The notes below the pieces were generated by a model, which was not told where the DNA came from, searched no databases, and saw nothing but the letters and a program-made list of their open reading frames with translations. Shown one piece after another: positions 1 to 11,483 of a stretch of DNA of 64,000 nt. The translations under genes were made by a program, and so were the position numbers. Numbering within the stretch: the first letter of the stretch is position 1; every line of letters begins with the position of its first letter. The DNA is from Streptomyces sp. 378 (lineage in GTDB: Bacteria; Actinomycetota; Actinomycetes; Streptomycetales; Streptomycetaceae), in the NCBI RefSeq assembly GCF_030124145.1, contig NZ_JASKMS010000002.1, positions 186,001 to 250,000 on the forward strand, read 5' to 3'.

Positions 1-350
1 CGCTGGCCTTCCTGGCCTTCGCCATCGCGGCGTCCGCGATCCTCCCGACGATCATCTACACCCTGTTCTGGCGGCGCTTCAGCGCGAGGGGCGCCCTGCT
101 CAGCCTCTACGGCGGGCTGCTGTGTTCGGTACTGCTGGCGGTCTTCTCCCCCGTGGTCTCCTCCGTCCCGGGCTCGTTCTACCCGGAGGCCGACTTCGCC
201 TGGTTCCCGCTCCAGAACCCCGGCATCGTCTCCATCCCGGTGGGCTTCCTGCTGGGCTGGCTCGGCACGGTGCTGGACAAGGGCCCGGCCGAAGAGGCCG
301 CCGCGCACGAGCGGTTCGAGGTGCGGATGCTCGTGGGCGCGGACGACTGA
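1..350 (+). CDS. Cation/acetate symporter (SSS family), C-terminal end only
   Basis: The gene is cut by the window start; the reading frame begins at base 3 and about 115 C-terminal residues are visible. Two hydrophobic spans (near [11 protein letters not shown] and [19 protein letters not shown]) and a final one ([17 protein letters not shown]) are followed by a short charged tail. The phrases [17 protein letters not shown] and [10 protein letters not shown] are typical of the ActP/MctC-type sodium:solute symporters that take up acetate, pyruvate or other monocarboxylates. Substrate cannot be settled from this piece. The next gene on the same strand (L32) has its own operator-like region, so the two are probably not one transcript. 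Confidence 0.82.
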   Translation, partial: LAFLAFAIAASAILPTIIYTLFWRRFSARGALLSLYGGLLCSVLLAVFSPVVSSVPGSFYPEADFAWFPLQNPGIVSIPVGFLLGWLGTVLDKGPAEEAAAHERFEVRMLVGADD

Positions 351-412
351 CACGTCCCTCCGGGACAACGGCGGCCGGATGGCGGCCGGATGGCGGCCGG
401 GCACCGGGACAC

Positions 413-440
413 ACATTGTTAATGGGTTCCATTTTCATGT
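413..440 (+). promoter_or_regulatory. Imperfect inverted repeat, candidate Zur operator of rpmF
   Basis: A near-palindrome lies 37 bases upstream of the L32 start. Its matched arms are ACAT (413-416) with ATGT (437-440) and AATGG (421-425) with CCATT (429-433), around a GTT centre. Read on the minus strand it contains TGAAAATG, a perfect half of the TGAAAATnATTTTCA motif I recall for actinobacterial Zur. The other half is poor. Cysteine-free ribosomal paralogues are known members of Zur regulons, which supports the call. The region is AT-rich against a very GC-rich background. Confidence 0.45.
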
Positions 441-477
441 AGCGTCCTCGGTGCCCGGCCCACCGAGGAGGAGTCCC

Positions 478-648
478 ATGGCTGTCCCGAAGCGGAAGAT
501 GTCCCGCAGCAACACCCGTCACCGCCGCGCCCAGTGGAAGGCGGCCACGCCGACGCTGGTGCCGGTCACCGTCGACGGCGTCCGTCACCTCGTACCGCAG
601 AACCTGGTCAAGGCCTACGAGCGCAGGCTGCTACGCCCCGACGGCTGA
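478..648 (+). CDS. rpmF: 50S ribosomal protein bL32, zinc-free (C-minus) paralogue
   Basis: The 56-residue basic protein begins [20 protein letters not shown], the conserved L32 N-terminus, and ends [13 protein letters not shown]. The length is normal for bL32. It contains no cysteine at all, so the zinc ribbon of the C-plus form is absent. C-minus ribosomal paralogues are known to replace zinc-containing versions when zinc is scarce, releasing zinc. The ATG has a GAGGAG ribosome site eight bases upstream. The last 18 bases overlap the convergent nucleotidyltransferase gene. A zinc-carrying L32 should exist elsewhere in the genome. Confidence 0.93.
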   Translation: MAVPKRKMSRSNTRHRRAQWKAATPTLVPVTVDGVRHLVPQNLVKAYERRLLRPDG

Positions 649-1341
649 GCACACCGCCTCCGTGCAGAAGTGCGCGCGGACCCGGCGCAGCCACGCCTCG
701 ACCGGCGCCTCGGCGGGCTCGTCCGGCAGCGCCGTCGGGCCCGCGTCGAAGGCGGCCTCGTAGTGCCTGAGCAGGGGCAGTGCGGCCGACGGCTCGGCGG
801 CGACCCGCTCGCCGAAGGCGTGGTACTCCTCCGGGTTCTCCACCCGGATCGTCAACCGGCCCGTGGTGTACAGCTCCAGGCCCTGCCCGCACAGCCGCTT
901 CAGGTGCCGGGCGTGCTTCGCGGTGCGCTTGCGGGTGTCCGCGCGGAAGGAACCGTCACCGCGTGCCTCCAGCCGCCGAAACTGCTGGGTGGCATAGCCC
1001 AGGTAGGCGTCCCTGACCCGCTTGGCGCTCAGGAACGCCGTGCGGATGGCGATGAGTTCGTCGCCGAGCGGGGTGCGCACCTCGTACAGGTCGTCCGGGA
1101 GCCACACCAGCTCCATCGCGGTCGGGTTGCCGCCCAGGGCCAGCCGGCACCATTTGGCCGCCTCGTGCAGGGTGCGGTCCGGTGCCGTGCTGACGTGCGA
1201 CTCCTTCGGCCGGCGCAGACCGTGGAGCTCCTCGGTGGGCGCGGCGAAGAGGCCGAGGCGGTCGATGTCCGAGCCCGGGCGGGCGAGGCCGTAGGCGGTC
1301 GATCCGACGATGCCGGAGAGCAGGACGTTGGGGACGGTCAC
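631..1341 (-). CDS. Predicted nucleotidyltransferase (pol-beta superfamily)
   Basis: The protein has 236 residues. The N-terminal [20 protein letters not shown] followed by DRLGLF is the GS-x-D-x-D signature of a minimal nucleotidyltransferase fold of the COG3541/PF10127 (RlaP-like) type. The remainder is helical and includes a basic segment [14 protein letters not shown]. The reading frame stays open far upstream, but the GTG at 1341 is chosen because a GAAAGG ribosome site precedes it and the family begins right at the catalytic strand. The substrate is unknown. The 3' end runs 18 bases into rpmF, with the genes convergent. Confidence 0.75.
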   Translation of the reverse strand: MTVPNVLLSGIVGSTAYGLARPGSDIDRLGLFAAPTEELHGLRRPKESHVSTAPDRTLHEAAKWCRLALGGNPTAMELVWLPDDLYEVRTPLGDELIAIRTAFLSAKRVRDAYLGYATQQFRRLEARGDGSFRADTRKRTAKHARHLKRLCGQGLELYTTGRLTIRVENPEEYHAFGERVAAEPSAALPLLRHYEAAFDAGPTALPDEPAEAPVEAWLRRVRAHFCTEAVCSAVGA

Positions 1342-1468
1342 GGTCGGCCGCCTTTCGCTTCCGAGTACGGTGACATTGTCCTGACGTGCCCGGACGCGGT
1401 CACCCGGTTTTCCGGGGATGCCCCACCGGGGCGGAATACCGACGGCCCCGCCCGGCGTAGAACCCGGT

Positions 1469-2455
1469 ATGGAACCCGTGCGCCTGTCCGTCCTCGACCG
1501 CTCCCGCACCCGCGAGGGGCACACCCACCCCGAGGCGCTGCGCGACACCGTGCGGCTGGCGCGGGAGCTGGAGCGGCTGGGCTACCACCGGCTGTGGGTC
1601 TCGGAGCACCACGGCGTGCCCGGGGTCGCCGGTTCCGCGCCGACCGTCCTGGCCGCCGCGGTGGCGGGCGCGACCCGCACGATCCGGGTCGGCACCGGCG
1701 GGGTGATGCTGCCCAACCACCGGCCGCTGGTCGTGGCCGAGCAGTTCGGGGTGCTGGAATCGCTGTTCCCCGGGCGGATCGACATGGGCCTCGGCCGGTC
1801 CGTCGGCTTCACCGACGGGGTGCGCAGGGCGCTGGGCCGCGACAAGGGCGACGCCGAGGACTTCGAGGCCCAGCTCACCGAACTGCTCGGCTGGTTCCGG
1901 GGCACCTCCCCCACCGGGGTCCACGCCCGGCCCGCGGAGAGCCTGAGCGTGCCGCCGTTCGTCCTGGCGATGGGTGAGGGCGCCGGCATCGCCGCCCGTG
2001 CGGGCCTGCCCCTGGTCATCGGCGACCTCAGGAACCGGGAGAAGATGCGGCGCGGCATCGACCTCTACCGCGACCGGTTCCGCCCCTCCCCCTGGGCCGC
2101 GAAGCCCTACGTCGTCATCTCCGGCACCATCGCCGTGGCCGGCACCCCCGACGAGGCCCGGAGGCTGCTGATCCCCGAGGCCTGGTCCATGGCGTACTCC
2201 CGCACCCACGGCACCTTCCCGCCCCTGCCGCCCGCCGAGCGCGTGGAGGCCCTCACGATGACCGGCAAGGAGCGCGACCACTACGAGTCCGGCCTGAGCG
2301 GGCACATCGCCGGTACCGAGGAGCAGGTCGCGCACGAGCTGGAGACGGTGCTCAAGGAGACGGGCGCGCAGGAGGTACTCGTCACGACCAGCACCTACGA
2401 CCGTGACGCCCTGCTGGACTCCTACCGGCGGCTGGCCGCGATCACCTCCGGTTAG
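1469..2455 (+). CDS. LLM-class (luciferase-like) flavin-dependent monooxygenase
   Basis: The 328-residue protein matches bacterial luciferase-like TIM-barrel monooxygenases, which use reduced FMN or F420 to oxidise small organic substrates. Visible landmarks are [20 protein letters not shown] near the N-terminus, [20 protein letters not shown] strand 3 (here [17 protein letters not shown]), [20 protein letters not shown] and the typical [13 protein letters not shown] end. It resembles the MsnO8-type subgroup. The ATG at 1469 is preferred over an upstream frame extension of low-complexity residues. Only 11 bases separate it from the UvrA-like gene downstream, so co-transcription is likely. Confidence 0.85.
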   Translation: MEPVRLSVLDRSRTREGHTHPEALRDTVRLARELERLGYHRLWVSEHHGVPGVAGSAPTVLAAAVAGATRTIRVGTGGVMLPNHRPLVVAEQFGVLESLFPGRIDMGLGRSVGFTDGVRRALGRDKGDAEDFEAQLTELLGWFRGTSPTGVHARPAESLSVPPFVLAMGEGAGIAARAGLPLVIGDLRNREKMRRGIDLYRDRFRPSPWAAKPYVVISGTIAVAGTPDEARRLLIPEAWSMAYSRTHGTFPPLPPAERVEALTMTGKERDHYESGLSGHIAGTEEQVAHELETVLKETGAQEVLVTTSTYDRDALLDSYRRLAAITSG

Positions 2456-2466
2456 AGTCGTCTCCC

Positions 2467-4812
2467 ATGCACGACCGCGACCCCCATGACCCGTTCGTCC
2501 GTGTCCGCGGCGCCCGCGAGCACAACCTCCAGGGCATCGACGTCGACATCCCCCGGGACGTGCTGGCCGTGTTCACCGGCGTGTCCGGCTCGGGGAAGTC
2601 GTCGCTGGCGTTCGGCACGATCTACGCGGAGGCGCAGCGCCGCTACTTCGAATCGGTCGCGCCCTACGCGCGCCGGCTGATCCACCAGGTCGGCGCCCCG
2701 AAGGTCGGGGAGATCACCGGTCTGCCCCCGGCCGTCTCGCTCCAGCAGCGCCGCGCGGCGCCCACCTCGCGCTCCTCCGTCGGCACCGTCACCAACCTCT
2801 CCAACTCCCTGCGCATGCTGTTCTCCCGGGCCGGCACCTACCCGCCCGGCGCCGAGCGGCTCGACTCCGACTCCTTCTCGCCCAACACGGCGGTGGGAGC
2901 CTGCCCGGAGTGCCACGGGCTCGGGCAGGTGCACCGTACGAGCGAGGAACTGCTGGTCCCCGATCCGTCGCTGTCGATCCGCGAGGGCGCGATCGCGGCG
3001 TGGCCCGGCGCCTGGCAGGGCAAGAACCTGCGCGACATCCTCGACGCACTCGGCTACGACGTGGACCGGCCGTGGCGGGAGCTGCCCGCCGGGCAGCGGG
3101 AGTGGATCCTGTTCACGGACGAGCAGCCGGTGGTCACCGTGCACCCGGTCCGGGACGCCGACCGCATCCAGCGGCCGTACCAGGGCACCTACACGAGCGC
3201 CCACCGGTATGTGATGAAGACGTTCGCGGACTCCAAGAGCCCGGCCCTGCGGGCGAAGGCCGAGCGGTTCCTCACCAGCGCGCCCTGCCCGGCGTGCGGC
3301 GGCAGCCGGCTGCGCCCCGAGGCCCTGGCGGTGACCTTCGGCGGCCGGACCATCGCCGAGCTGGCGGCCATGCCGCTGGTGGACCTGGCCGCCGGTCTCG
3401 ACGGGGACTCGCAGGCCGCCCGGGTCCTCACCGGCGACCTGAGGTCGCGTATCGCGCCGGTCGTCGAGCTCGGGCTCGGCTATCTCAGCCTCGACCGCCT
3501 CACTCCCACCCTCTCCGCGGGGGAACTCCAGCGCCTGCGCCTGGCCACCCAGCTGCGCTCCGGCCTGTTCGGTGTCGTCTACGTCCTCGACGAGCCGTCG
3601 GCCGGACTGCACCCGGCGGACACCGAGGCGCTGCTCACGGTGCTGGAGCGGCTGAAGGCGTCCGGGAACTCGGTGTTCGTGGTGGAGCACCACCTGGACG
3701 TGGTGCGCGGCGCCGACTGGCTGGTGGACGTGGGTCCGGACGCGGGCGAGCACGGCGGGCGGGTGCTGCACAGCGGGCCGGTGGCCGAGCTGGCCGGTGT
3801 CGAGGAGTCGGCGACGGCCCGCTACCTGTTCGACGGCTCCCCCGCCGCGGCCCGGGACGTGCGCGAGGCGACCGGGTGGCTGAGGACCGGCCCGGTCACC
3901 CGGCACAACCTGCGCGGCGTGACGGCGGAGTTCCCGCTCGGCGTGTTCACCGCGGTCACCGGCGTCTCCGGCTCCGGCAAGTCCACGCTCATCGGCGAGA
4001 TCACACAGGACACCGCCGGGGTGGGCCGGCTGGTCTCGGTCGACCAGAAGCCGATCGGCCGCACACCGCGCTCCAACCTCGCCACCTACACGGGCCTCTT
4101 CGACGTCGTGCGCAGGGTGTTCGCGGCGACCGACGGGGCTCGCGCCCGCGGCTTCGGTGTCGGGCGGTTCTCCTTCAACGTGGCGGGAGGGCGCTGCGAG
4201 ACCTGCCAGGGCGAGGGGTTCGTCAGCGTGGAGCTGCTGTTCCTGCCCAGCACGTACGCGCCCTGCCCGGACTGCGGCGGGGCCCGCTACAACCCGCGGA
4301 CGCTGGAAGTGACGTACCGCGGGCGGAACATCGCGCAGGTGCTGGATCTGACGGTGGAGAGCGCGGCGGAGTTCTTCGCGGACACCCCGGCCGTGGCGCG
4401 CAGCCTCGGCGCCCTGCTCGACGTGGGTCTGGGCTATCTCCGTCTGGGGCAGCCCGCCACGGAGCTCTCCGGCGGGGAGGCACAGCGCATCAAGCTGGCG
4501 AGCGAGCTGCAGCGCGGCCGGCGCGGCCACACGCTCTACCTCCTCGACGAGCCCACGACCGGCCTCCACCCGGCCGACGTGGACGTTCTGATGCGTCAGC
4601 TGCACGGTCTCGTCGACGCCGGGCACACCGTGATCGTCGTCGAGCACGACATGTCCGTCGTCGCGCGGGCGGACTGGGTGATCGACCTGGGCCCGGGCGG
4701 TGGCGACGCGGGCGGCCGGATCGTCGCGTCGGGACCGCCCCGGGACGTCGCGCGCTCGGCGGAGAGCCGGACGGCGCCGTATCTGGCGCGCACGCTGTCC
4801 GGGGGCCGTTGA
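2467..4812 (+). CDS. Short UvrA-like ABC ATPase (UvrA2/DrrC type)
   Basis: The 781-residue protein holds two ABC ATPase halves. The first has Walker [10 protein letters not shown] near residue 40, signature [12 protein letters not shown] and Walker [14 protein letters not shown]. The second has [26 protein letters not shown] and [13 protein letters not shown]. Zinc modules show as [22 protein letters not shown] and CPDCGG. It is about 170-200 residues shorter than the housekeeping UvrA, consistent with loss of the UvrB-binding/insertion region. Such paralogues are linked to tolerance of DNA-intercalating or alkylating natural products rather than to core repair. This gene is probably the second of an operon with the monooxygenase. 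Confidence 0.88.
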   Translation: MHDRDPHDPFVRVRGAREHNLQGIDVDIPRDVLAVFTGVSGSGKSSLAFGTIYAEAQRRYFESVAPYARRLIHQVGAPKVGEITGLPPAVSLQQRRAAPTSRSSVGTVTNLSNSLRMLFSRAGTYPPGAERLDSDSFSPNTAVGACPECHGLGQVHRTSEELLVPDPSLSIREGAIAAWPGAWQGKNLRDILDALGYDVDRPWRELPAGQREWILFTDEQPVVTVHPVRDADRIQRPYQGTYTSAHRYVMKTFADSKSPALRAKAERFLTSAPCPACGGSRLRPEALAVTFGGRTIAELAAMPLVDLAAGLDGDSQAARVLTGDLRSRIAPVVELGLGYLSLDRLTPTLSAGELQRLRLATQLRSGLFGVVYVLDEPSAGLHPADTEALLTVLERLKASGNSVFVVEHHLDVVRGADWLVDVGPDAGEHGGRVLHSGPVAELAGVEESATARYLFDGSPAAARDVREATGWLRTGPVTRHNLRGVTAEFPLGVFTAVTGVSGSGKSTLIGEITQDTAGVGRLVSVDQKPIGRTPRSNLATYTGLFDVVRRVFAATDGARARGFGVGRFSFNVAGGRCETCQGEGFVSVELLFLPSTYAPCPDCGGARYNPRTLEVTYRGRNIAQVLDLTVESAAEFFADTPAVARSLGALLDVGLGYLRLGQPATELSGGEAQRIKLASELQRGRRGHTLYLLDEPTTGLHPADVDVLMRQLHGLVDAGHTVIVVEHDMSVVARADWVIDLGPGGGDAGGRIVASGPPRDVARSAESRTAPYLARTLSGGR

Positions 4813-4888
4813 GGTTCCGGAGCGGACAGCCGGGTTTCGCCGAGGCCCTCCGCGAACACCCACACCGCGTCCCGCGAGGCCCGGGCCC

Positions 4889-5704
4889 CTACGCCACCAG
4901 CACCGTGTGCGTCCAGGCCGGCGCGGCCGTCTCCGGCGGCTGTGCCGAGTGGGCGAGGGAGCGGCGGTCGGGACTGCTGCCCGGGGGAAGGAGGGTCAGG
5001 ACCTCGACCTCGGCGATGAGGCCGCGGGCCGTCGCCACCCGCCACAGGGACGCCAGCAGCGTGTCCTCGCCGACGTACGCGGGGGCCGTGGTGGCCGTTC
5101 CGCCGCTGAGCCGGTAGCCGATGCGCACCGGCTGGACCGGCACCCCGGCGTCCAGGGCGGCCTGGAAGACGGCCCGGCGGAAGGTGCCCTGGGCCCGGCC
5201 GCACCAGGTGCTGCCCTCGGGGAACGCCCCCACCGCGGCGCCCTCGCGCAGGGCCCCGGCGATCCGGGCGACCGTGTCCGGGAGGGCCCGCAGCCGATCC
5301 CGGTCGATGAACAGGGTCCCGCCGCGCGCGGCCAGCGCACCGGCGACGGGCCAGCGCCGTACCTCGGTCTTGGCCAGCATCCGGGCGGGACGAACGGCGG
5401 CGAGCAGCGGGATGTCCAGCCAGGAGATGTGGTTGGCGACCAGCAGCAGTCCGCCGGTGGGCGCGGCGGCACCGGTGATGCGGACCCGGACCCCCGCGGC
5501 CCGCACGATCCATCGGCACCACTGCCGGACCAGGGACGCCGGTATCCGGGCCCCGATGGGCGTCAGCGCGATCCCGCCGAGCAGGAGCAGGAGGACCGCG
5601 GTGAGCCGCAGCACGGCACGCGGCACGGCCCGTGCCCGCACGGCCGCGGGCATCTCGACACAGGCCTGCGGGGTGCACGGCGCGGTGGGCAGCCAGGCGC
5701 TCAT
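4889..5704 (-). CDS. olsA: Acyltransferase of PlsC/OlsA type (lyso-ornithine lipid or lysophosphatidate)
   Basis: The 271-residue protein has an N-terminal membrane segment (about residues 30-50, VLRLTAVLLLLLGGIALTP). It carries the acyltransferase box NHISWLD (H-x4-D), a second block FIDRDRL and FPEGSTWCG, as in 1-acylglycerol-3-phosphate acyltransferases. The start ATG overlaps the stop of the upstream GNAT-type acyltransferase (TGATG), so the two are translationally coupled. That pairing is the ornithine lipid arrangement: OlsB N-acylates ornithine and OlsA O-acylates the product. From memory the S. coelicolor ornithine lipid genes have this order and neighbourhood. A plain PlsC role remains possible. 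Confidence 0.8.
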   Translation of the reverse strand: MSAWLPTAPCTPQACVEMPAAVRARAVPRAVLRLTAVLLLLLGGIALTPIGARIPASLVRQWCRWIVRAAGVRVRITGAAAPTGGLLLVANHISWLDIPLLAAVRPARMLAKTEVRRWPVAGALAARGGTLFIDRDRLRALPDTVARIAGALREGAAVGAFPEGSTWCGRAQGTFRRAVFQAALDAGVPVQPVRIGYRLSGGTATTAPAYVGEDTLLASLWRVATARGLIAEVEVLTLLPPGSSPDRRSLAHSAQPPETAAPAWTHTVLVA

Positions 5705-6471
5705 CAGGCCGGTACGAGGGAGAGGAAGTGCCGCAGGTAGCGTCCGTTGACGCGGCTCATCGGCAGCAGCACGTACAGGTCGGCGACGCCGAAGTCCGGG
5801 TCGTGGGCCGGTTCGCCGCACACCCATGCACCCAGACGCAGGTAGCCGCGCAGCAGGGCGGGCAGTTCGACGCGGGAGTCGGGCGCGGGGCCCGGCGTCC
5901 ACGGAAGCAGCGGCCGTACCCGGAACTCCTCCGGCGACAGGTGCTTGGCGCTCACCCGGTCCCAGGTGGCGGACGCGAGGGTGCCGCCGTCGGCGAGCGG
6001 GACGGAGCAGCAGCCGGCGAGCCACTCGTGGCCGCGCTCGACCATGTAGCGGGCGATACCGGCCCAGATGAGGCTGATGACCGCGCCGTCGCGGTGGCCG
6101 GGGTGCACGCAGGAGCGGCCGACCTCGACGAGCTGCGGCCGGATCCCGTCGAGCGAGGCCAGGTCGAACTCGCCCTCGGAGTACAGTCGCCCGGCGACCG
6201 CCGCGCGCTCCGGCGGCAGCAGCCGGTAGGTGCCGACGACCTGGCCGGTCGTCTCCTCCCGGACGAGCAGGTGGTCGCAGTACGCGTCGAACGGGTCGAC
6301 GTCGAGGCCCGGCTGCGAGCCGGAGAGCAGTGCCCCCATCTCCCCGGCGAAGACGTCGTGCCGCAGCCGCTGCGCGGCACGCACGTCCTCCTCGTTCCGG
6401 GCGAGGGTGACGGTGTAGCGGGTGGGGGCCGCGGGCTGCGCGGGGCGGTCGACGGTCAGTACGCCGGTCAT
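5704..6471 (-). CDS. olsB: OlsB-like ornithine N-acyltransferase (GNAT superfamily, Acetyltransf_5)
   Basis: The 255-residue protein belongs to the GNAT-like group that uses acyl-ACP. It has an N-terminal RLRHDVFAGEMGA motif, the block FDAYCDHLLVREETTGQVVG with TYRLL, then VEVGRSCVHPGHRDGAVISL and a late DPDFGVADLYVLLPM. OlsB transfers a 3-hydroxyacyl chain to the alpha-amino group of ornithine, the first step to this phosphorus-free membrane lipid. The ATG at 6471 has a GGAGAG ribosome site; the open frame upstream lacks family similarity. It overlaps olsA by one base. Ornithine lipids are often induced by phosphate limitation, but no clear PHO box was recognised upstream. Confidence 0.8.
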   Translation of the reverse strand: MTGVLTVDRPAQPAAPTRYTVTLARNEEDVRAAQRLRHDVFAGEMGALLSGSQPGLDVDPFDAYCDHLLVREETTGQVVGTYRLLPPERAAVAGRLYSEGEFDLASLDGIRPQLVEVGRSCVHPGHRDGAVISLIWAGIARYMVERGHEWLAGCCSVPLADGGTLASATWDRVSAKHLSPEEFRVRPLLPWTPGPAPDSRVELPALLRGYLRLGAWVCGEPAHDPDFGVADLYVLLPMSRVNGRYLRHFLSLVPA

Positions 6472-6929
6472 GGCTCTCTCCTGGTCACGGGCCGGTCGGT
6501 GAGGCGGGGCGCTGAGCGGTGTCGTGCGATCCTTCGCCTCTGTTCTGCCGATGCCGACTGACCTTCGCGTGTCATGTGCAGAGAGAACGGGTGTGAGATT
6601 GCTGAACGGCTCGCGCCCACGAGCGACGACGTGGCCCGGTTTCATCCACCGAGCGCCGACGAGGCCGCTCGACGCCGGGCAGGCGCTGACGCCGGACAGG
6701 CCGCTCGACGCCCCGGCGTCGGTCAGCGACCGGGTCCCCACGCCTGGTCTTCCCGGCACGTCGACGTGCGGGGCGCGGGCGTCCTGGACGGCATCGGCGT
6801 CCGGCGGCTACGGGGCGCGCTGGAGGGGCGCGGGTTCGGCAGGCCCGAGCGGCACGGCGCGGCGACCTGGGCCTCGGCCCGCTGGGCCCGCACCTCGCCG
6901 CTCACGGCCCGTGACACGGGGGTACCGGA
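6472..6929. other. Non-coding stretch upstream of olsB
   Basis: This region lies between the olsB start and the sdh terminator. A plus-strand frame from about 6574 stays open but is rich in Arg, Gly and Ala, shows no family I recognise and would run into sdhB antisense. The olsBA promoter must lie here, but no clear -10/-35 pair stands out. I see no RNA gene. Confidence 0.4.
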
Positions 6930-6961
6930 CGGGACCGGGAGGAGCACCACTCCCGGTCCCG
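6930..6961 (-). terminator. Hairpin terminator after sdhB
   Basis: A perfect 11-base-pair GC stem (6930-6940 with 6951-6961) encloses a 10-base loop, 42 bases beyond the sdhB stop on its strand. No long T run follows, which is usual for Streptomyces terminators. Confidence 0.75.
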
Positions 6962-7002
6962 CTCGTCCGCACGTGTCGGCGAACGTCCTTCCCCTCACGG
7001 GG

Positions 7003-7748
7003 TCAGCGCTTGGCGGCCTTGCGGGTCGCCCGCAGCCACTCCTTGTTCATGCCGGTGATGGACATGAGCGGAATCCCCTTGGGACAGGCGGTGGCGCACT
7101 CACCGGCGAGGGTGCAGCCCCCGAACCCCTCCTCGTCCATCTGCTCCACCATGTCCAGCACCCGCGTCTCCCGCTCGGGCGCCCCCTGCGGCAGCACGTT
7201 CAGATGGTTGATCTTGGCGGACGTGAACAGCATCGCCGCCCCGTTGGGACAGGCCGCCACGCACGCCCCGCAGCCGATGCACTCGGCATGTTCGAAGGCG
7301 AAGTCGGCATCCGGCTTCGGCACCGGCGTGGCGTGCGCCTCGGGAGCCGCTCCGGTCGGCGCGGTGATGTAGCCGCCGGCCTGGATGATCCGGTCGAACG
7401 CCGACCGGTCCACGACCAGGTCTTTGATCACCGGGAACGCCGATGCCCGCCACGGCTCGACGTCGATCGTGTCGCCGTCCTGGAACGACCGCATGTGCAG
7501 CTGGCAGGTGGTGGTGCGCTCGGGCCCGTGCGCGTCGCCGTTGATGACGAGCGAACACGCCCCGCAGATACCCTCGCGGCAGTCGTGGTCGAAGGCGACG
7601 GGGTCCTCACCCTTGACGATGAGTTCCTCGTTGAGCGTGTCGAGCATCTCCAGGAAGGACATGTCGGGCGAGATCCCGTCCACCTCGTACGTGGACATGG
7701 TGCCGTCGGCGTCGGCGTTCCGCTGCCGCCAGACGCGCAGGGTGAGCT

Positions 7749-7752
<4 letters not shown>
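7003..7752 (-). CDS. sdhB: Succinate dehydrogenase/fumarate reductase iron-sulfur subunit
   Basis: The 249-residue protein begins [10 protein letters not shown]. It has the plant-type 2Fe-2S ligands in [17 protein letters not shown] and a later cysteine in [10 protein letters not shown]-terminal ferredoxin domain carries [14 protein letters not shown] and [16 protein letters not shown] for the 4Fe-4S and second cluster. It passes electrons from SdhA to the quinone site at the membrane. The start overlaps the sdhA stop (ATGA), showing translational coupling. It is the last gene of sdhC-sdhA-sdhB and is followed by a hairpin terminator. Confidence 0.96.
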
Positions 7753-9707
<1,955 letters not shown>

Positions 9708-9709
9708 CT

Positions 9710-10414
9710 TCAGCTCACCACTCCGGTCATGACGGCCACGGGCACGGCGATGAAACCGGCCGTGAGCAGCAGCGCGAGGACGTTCGCGACGGTCTTCAGG
9801 GCACGGTCACGGGTGCGGCTGCCGACGCCGAGGGTCTGGGCCGCGCTCCAGAAGCCGTGCCGGACGTGCAGGCCGAGCGCGAGCATCGCGACGATGTAGA
9901 CGACGTTGCCGTACCAGGTGGAGAAGGTGTCGACGACGTTCTGGTACGGGTGGCCGGGCCGGAAGCCGGGGTGCACGGTGCCGGTCGTCAGGTCGAGGAT
10001 GTGCCAGACGATGAACAGACCGAGGATGATCCCGCCCCAGCGCATGGTGCGCGTGGCGTAGGAGGTCCGCGCCTTCTTGTGCACGTACTTGGTCGGGCGG
10101 GCCCTGATGTCGCGCCGGCTGAGCTGGTACGCCGCGGTGGCGTGGGCGACGACGGCGACGACCAGCACGACCCGGACGAGCCAGAGCGTCCACTCGTAGT
10201 GCATGAACGGCTCGCCGACGGTGCGCAGCCAGTGCGCGTAGTGGTTGAACTCGCCCGCCCCGAAGAAGATCTTCAGGTTTCCGATCATGTGGACGACCAG
10301 GTACAGCAGCATGATCAGACCGCTGACCGCCATCACGGTCTTCTTGCCGACGGTGGAGTCCCACACGGTGCGTGCGAAGGACGGCCGCCGGTCCGTCCGC
10401 GTTGCCAGAGCCAT
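9710..10414 (-). CDS. sdhC: Succinate dehydrogenase cytochrome b subunit (B type, single subunit)
   Basis: The 234-residue membrane protein has five hydrophobic helices (for example [40 protein letters not shown] and [20 protein letters not shown]). Histidines in [22 protein letters not shown] and LHVRHGFW are positioned to bind two haems. It anchors SdhAB and exchanges electrons with menaquinone. It is the first gene of the operon. The LysR gene diverges from it across an 83-base gap holding a palindrome that is likely the control site. Confidence 0.94.
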   Translation of the reverse strand: MALATRTDRRPSFARTVWDSTVGKKTVMAVSGLIMLLYLVVHMIGNLKIFFGAGEFNHYAHWLRTVGEPFMHYEWTLWLVRVVLVVAVVAHATAAYQLSRRDIRARPTKYVHKKARTSYATRTMRWGGIILGLFIVWHILDLTTGTVHPGFRPGHPYQNVVDTFSTWYGNVVYIVAMLALGLHVRHGFWSAAQTLGVGSRTRDRALKTVANVLALLLTAGFIAVPVAVMTGVVS

Positions 10415-10473
10415 GGAACAGCACGCTACGGACCCGCGCCCGATCGGTCCAAGACATGGTCCGGCTTGATTCC

Positions 10474-10488
10474 ATAGGCTGGAGCTAT
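10474..10488. promoter_or_regulatory. LysR-type T-N11-A palindrome between sdhC and the regulator
   Basis: The sequence ATAGGCTGGAGCTAT has perfect 4-base arms and contains the T-N11-A core expected for a LysR-family recognition site. It lies 10 bases upstream of the regulator's ATG and 60 bases upstream of sdhC, consistent with autoregulation and control of sdhCAB. Confidence 0.55.
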
Positions 10489-10497
10489 CGTAGGAGG

Positions 10498-11382
10498 ATG
10501 CAGTTCCAGCAGCTCCAGTACTTCGTGGCCGTCGCCGAGACCCGGCACTTCACCCGGGCCGCCGATCTGGTCCACGTCGCGCAGCCGTCGCTGTCACAGC
10601 AGATCAAGGCGCTGGAGCGGGAGCTGGGCGCGGATCTGTTCCTGCGCGCCCGGGGCAACATCACGCTCACGGACGCCGGGGAGGCGCTGCTCCCCCTGGC
10701 CCGGCGCATCCTGGCGGACGCGGACACGGCCCGCCACGAGGTGCGGGAACTGGCGCAGCTGCGCAGCGGGCGCGTGCGGCTGGGGGCGACGCCGAGTCTG
10801 TGCACGGGTCTGCTGCCGGATGTGCTGCGCGCCTTCCACGACCGCTACCCCGGCATCAGGCTGCTGATCGAGGAGGGCGGTTCGCACGACCTGGTGCGGG
10901 AGCTGGCGCGCGGGGCGCTGGATCTGGCGCTGGTGGTGCTGCCGCTGCCGACACCGGCGCCCGCGCTGACCACGGTGGAGCTGCTGCGGGAGGACCTGGT
11001 CGTGGTCTCCTCACCGGATGCCCCGAGCCCCGGCCGGGGCCGGCGGACGGTACGCGTCGCCGACCTGGAGGGCGAACGCCTGGTGATGTTCCGGCACGGG
11101 TACGACCTGCGGGAGCTGACCGTGGCCGCCTGCCGCGCCGAGGGCTTCGAACCCGACTTCGCCGTGGAGGGCGGGGAGATGGACGCGGTGCTGGGATTCG
11201 TGCGAGCGGGGCTGGGGGTGGCTGTGGTGCCCCGGATGGTCGCGGCGAGGTCCGGGCGCGGGCTGCGGGTCACCCCGCTGGCCCGGCCCGGACTGCATCG
11301 CGCGATCGCGCTGGCGCACCGCAGTGACGTGGCTCCGCCCCGGGCCGCTCGGGAGTTGCAGCGGATGCTGCTCGAGCGGTGA
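10498..11382 (+). CDS. LysR-family transcriptional regulator
   Basis: The 294-residue protein starts MQFQQLQYFVAVAETRHFTR, the typical winged-helix N-terminus, with the recognition helix around VAQPSLSQQIKALERELG. A periplasmic-binding-like effector domain follows (VRLGATPSL and onward). The ATG follows a GGAGG ribosome site directly. It is divergent from sdhCAB, the usual arrangement for a LysR protein and its target, so it probably senses a dicarboxylate or redox-related metabolite. The effector itself cannot be read from sequence. Confidence 0.9.
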   Translation: MQFQQLQYFVAVAETRHFTRAADLVHVAQPSLSQQIKALERELGADLFLRARGNITLTDAGEALLPLARRILADADTARHEVRELAQLRSGRVRLGATPSLCTGLLPDVLRAFHDRYPGIRLLIEEGGSHDLVRELARGALDLALVVLPLPTPAPALTTVELLREDLVVVSSPDAPSPGRGRRTVRVADLEGERLVMFRHGYDLRELTVAACRAEGFEPDFAVEGGEMDAVLGFVRAGLGVAVVPRMVAARSGRGLRVTPLARPGLHRAIALAHRSDVAPPRAARELQRMLLER

Positions 11383-11483
11383 GGTGACCAGTCCCTGAGC
11401 GCCGTCGGTGCCGAGCGCCGTGCGGAGGTGCGGGCTCGTCGTGGTGGTTCGCGCGGTTCCCCGCCCCCCTGAGGGCGCCCCCT

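Noticed and set aside
6574..6963. Open plus-strand frame between olsB and sdhB
   Set aside because: Arg/Gly/Ala-rich reading typical of high-GC non-coding DNA, running into sdhB antisense and over a terminator hairpin.
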